6,094 nt of DNA. Origin: Anaerolineales bacterium (GTDB lineage: Bacteria; Chloroflexota; Anaerolineae; Anaerolineales; DRMV01). Location of the stretch: NCBI GenBank assembly GCA_015484985.1, contig WFUL01000011.1:1-6094 (forward strand). The letters are read 5' to 3'. This document shows, piece by piece, positions 5,791-6,094 of the stretch. Both the position numbers and the translations under genes were made by a program. Positions within the stretch are counted from its first letter, which is position 1, and each line of letters begins with the position of its first letter. The notes below the pieces were generated by a model. The model saw nothing but the letters and a program-made list of their open reading frames with translations. It ran no database searches and was not told the DNA's origin.

Positions 5791-6094
5791 TCAGTTGGTT
5801 TGTTGGGCCAGGGAGCCGTCCAACCCCAACTGGGGGGCCACCCGACGCATGGCTTCGATGACGTTCCCCACGTGCTCCCACAAGTCCAGGCCCAGGGCTT
5901 CGACCGCTTCCTCAATTTCCTCTCGATGTACGCCCGCGGCGAAGGATTTCTCCTTCCACTTCTTCTTGACCGATTTGACTTTGAGGTCGTACAGGGACTT
6001 GGAAGGCCGCACCAGAACCACGGCGGTGATGAGGCCGGTGAGTTCGTCACAAGCCCGTAGGGTCTTCTCCATCAAGGTTTCGGGCTGAACGCCC
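5791..6094 (-). CDS. HD-superfamily hydrolase (COG2316-like), C-terminal part
   Basis: The frame is open from the right window edge (reading G-V-Q-P-E-T-L-M-E-K) to a TGA at 5793-5791, so 100 C-terminal residues are visible and the start lies outside. The text PETLMEKTLRACDELTG, then LVRPSKSLYDLKVKSVKKKW, FAAGVHREEIEEAVEALG and a final helix is characteristic of a family of predicted HD-domain phosphohydrolases of about 190 residues. The metal-binding HD residues of these proteins lie in the N-terminal half, mostly outside the window. The visible Asp in CDELTG is a strongly conserved family position. Biochemical function and substrate are not established as far as I know. An apparent start inside the window (TTG or ATG near 6070-6075) falls within the conserved segment and is not the true start. 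The gene is probably co-transcribed with the synthetase downstream. Confidence 0.85.
   Translation of the reverse strand, partial: GVQPETLMEKTLRACDELTGLITAVVLVRPSKSLYDLKVKSVKKKWKEKSFAAGVHREEIEEAVEALGLDLWEHVGNVIEAMRRVAPQLGLDGSLAQQTN

Noticed and set aside
5736..6050. In-frame upstream extension of the acyl-CoA synthetase to 628 residues
   Set aside because: The added part is a different frame of the HD-hydrolase gene and has low-complexity, Arg/Ser/Trp/Pro-rich text. The Shine-Dalgarno site fixes the start at 5735.
1..6094. Mobile element, CRISPR array, tRNA or defence-like system
   Set aside because: All gaps are short (under 160 bases) and explained by terminators or promoters. No transposase, repeat-spacer pattern, cloverleaf or unfamiliar gene is present.

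Overview
The window reads as an ordinary chromosomal segment of a GC-rich bacterium, densely packed with housekeeping genes. The gene content and protein style (branched-chain amino-acid type binding protein, M32 carboxypeptidase, yebC-ruvC-ruvA, 4CL-like acyl-CoA ligase, COG2316-type HD protein) would fit a thermophilic or moderately thermophilic Chloroflexota (Anaerolineae-like) genome. That placement is an inference from general resemblance only; there is no rRNA or other marker here to settle it.

Layout, left to right. (1) Positions 1-470, + strand: the C-terminal part of a periplasmic-binding-protein-like ABC transporter receptor, cut by the window edge. (2) 492-525: a strong hairpin with A and T tracts on both sides, serving as terminator for this gene and for the convergent gene to its right. 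(3) 554-2062, - strand: a complete M32 metallocarboxypeptidase. (4) 2063-2212: a compact divergent promoter region. (5) 2213-4065, + strand: a tight yebC-ruvC-ruvA cluster, with yebC and ruvC overlapping by one base (TGATG) and ruvA 18 bases further on. (6) 4094-4136: a terminator oriented for the - strand. (7) 4164-5735, - strand: an AMP-forming acyl-CoA synthetase of the 4-coumarate-CoA-ligase-like clade, preceded 55 bases upstream by (8) the C-terminal part of an HD-superfamily hydrolase (5791-6094, - strand, cut by the window edge). The last two probably form an operon.

How the genes work together: RuvA and RuvC are the junction-binding and junction-cutting parts of Holliday junction processing. 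YebC, their upstream neighbour, belongs to a family now linked to translation of difficult (proline-rich) sequences as well as to gene regulation. RuvB, the helicase motor, is not encoded next to ruvA and must lie elsewhere. The other genes are metabolic: solute uptake, peptide trimming and acyl activation.

I found no mobile element, CRISPR array, RNA gene or unknown defence-like system. The most notable non-coding structure is the divergent promoter region at 2063-2212. Its start codons, Shine-Dalgarno positions, perfect TATAAT boxes and a 9-bp inverted repeat are all arranged symmetrically around one midpoint (2137/2138).
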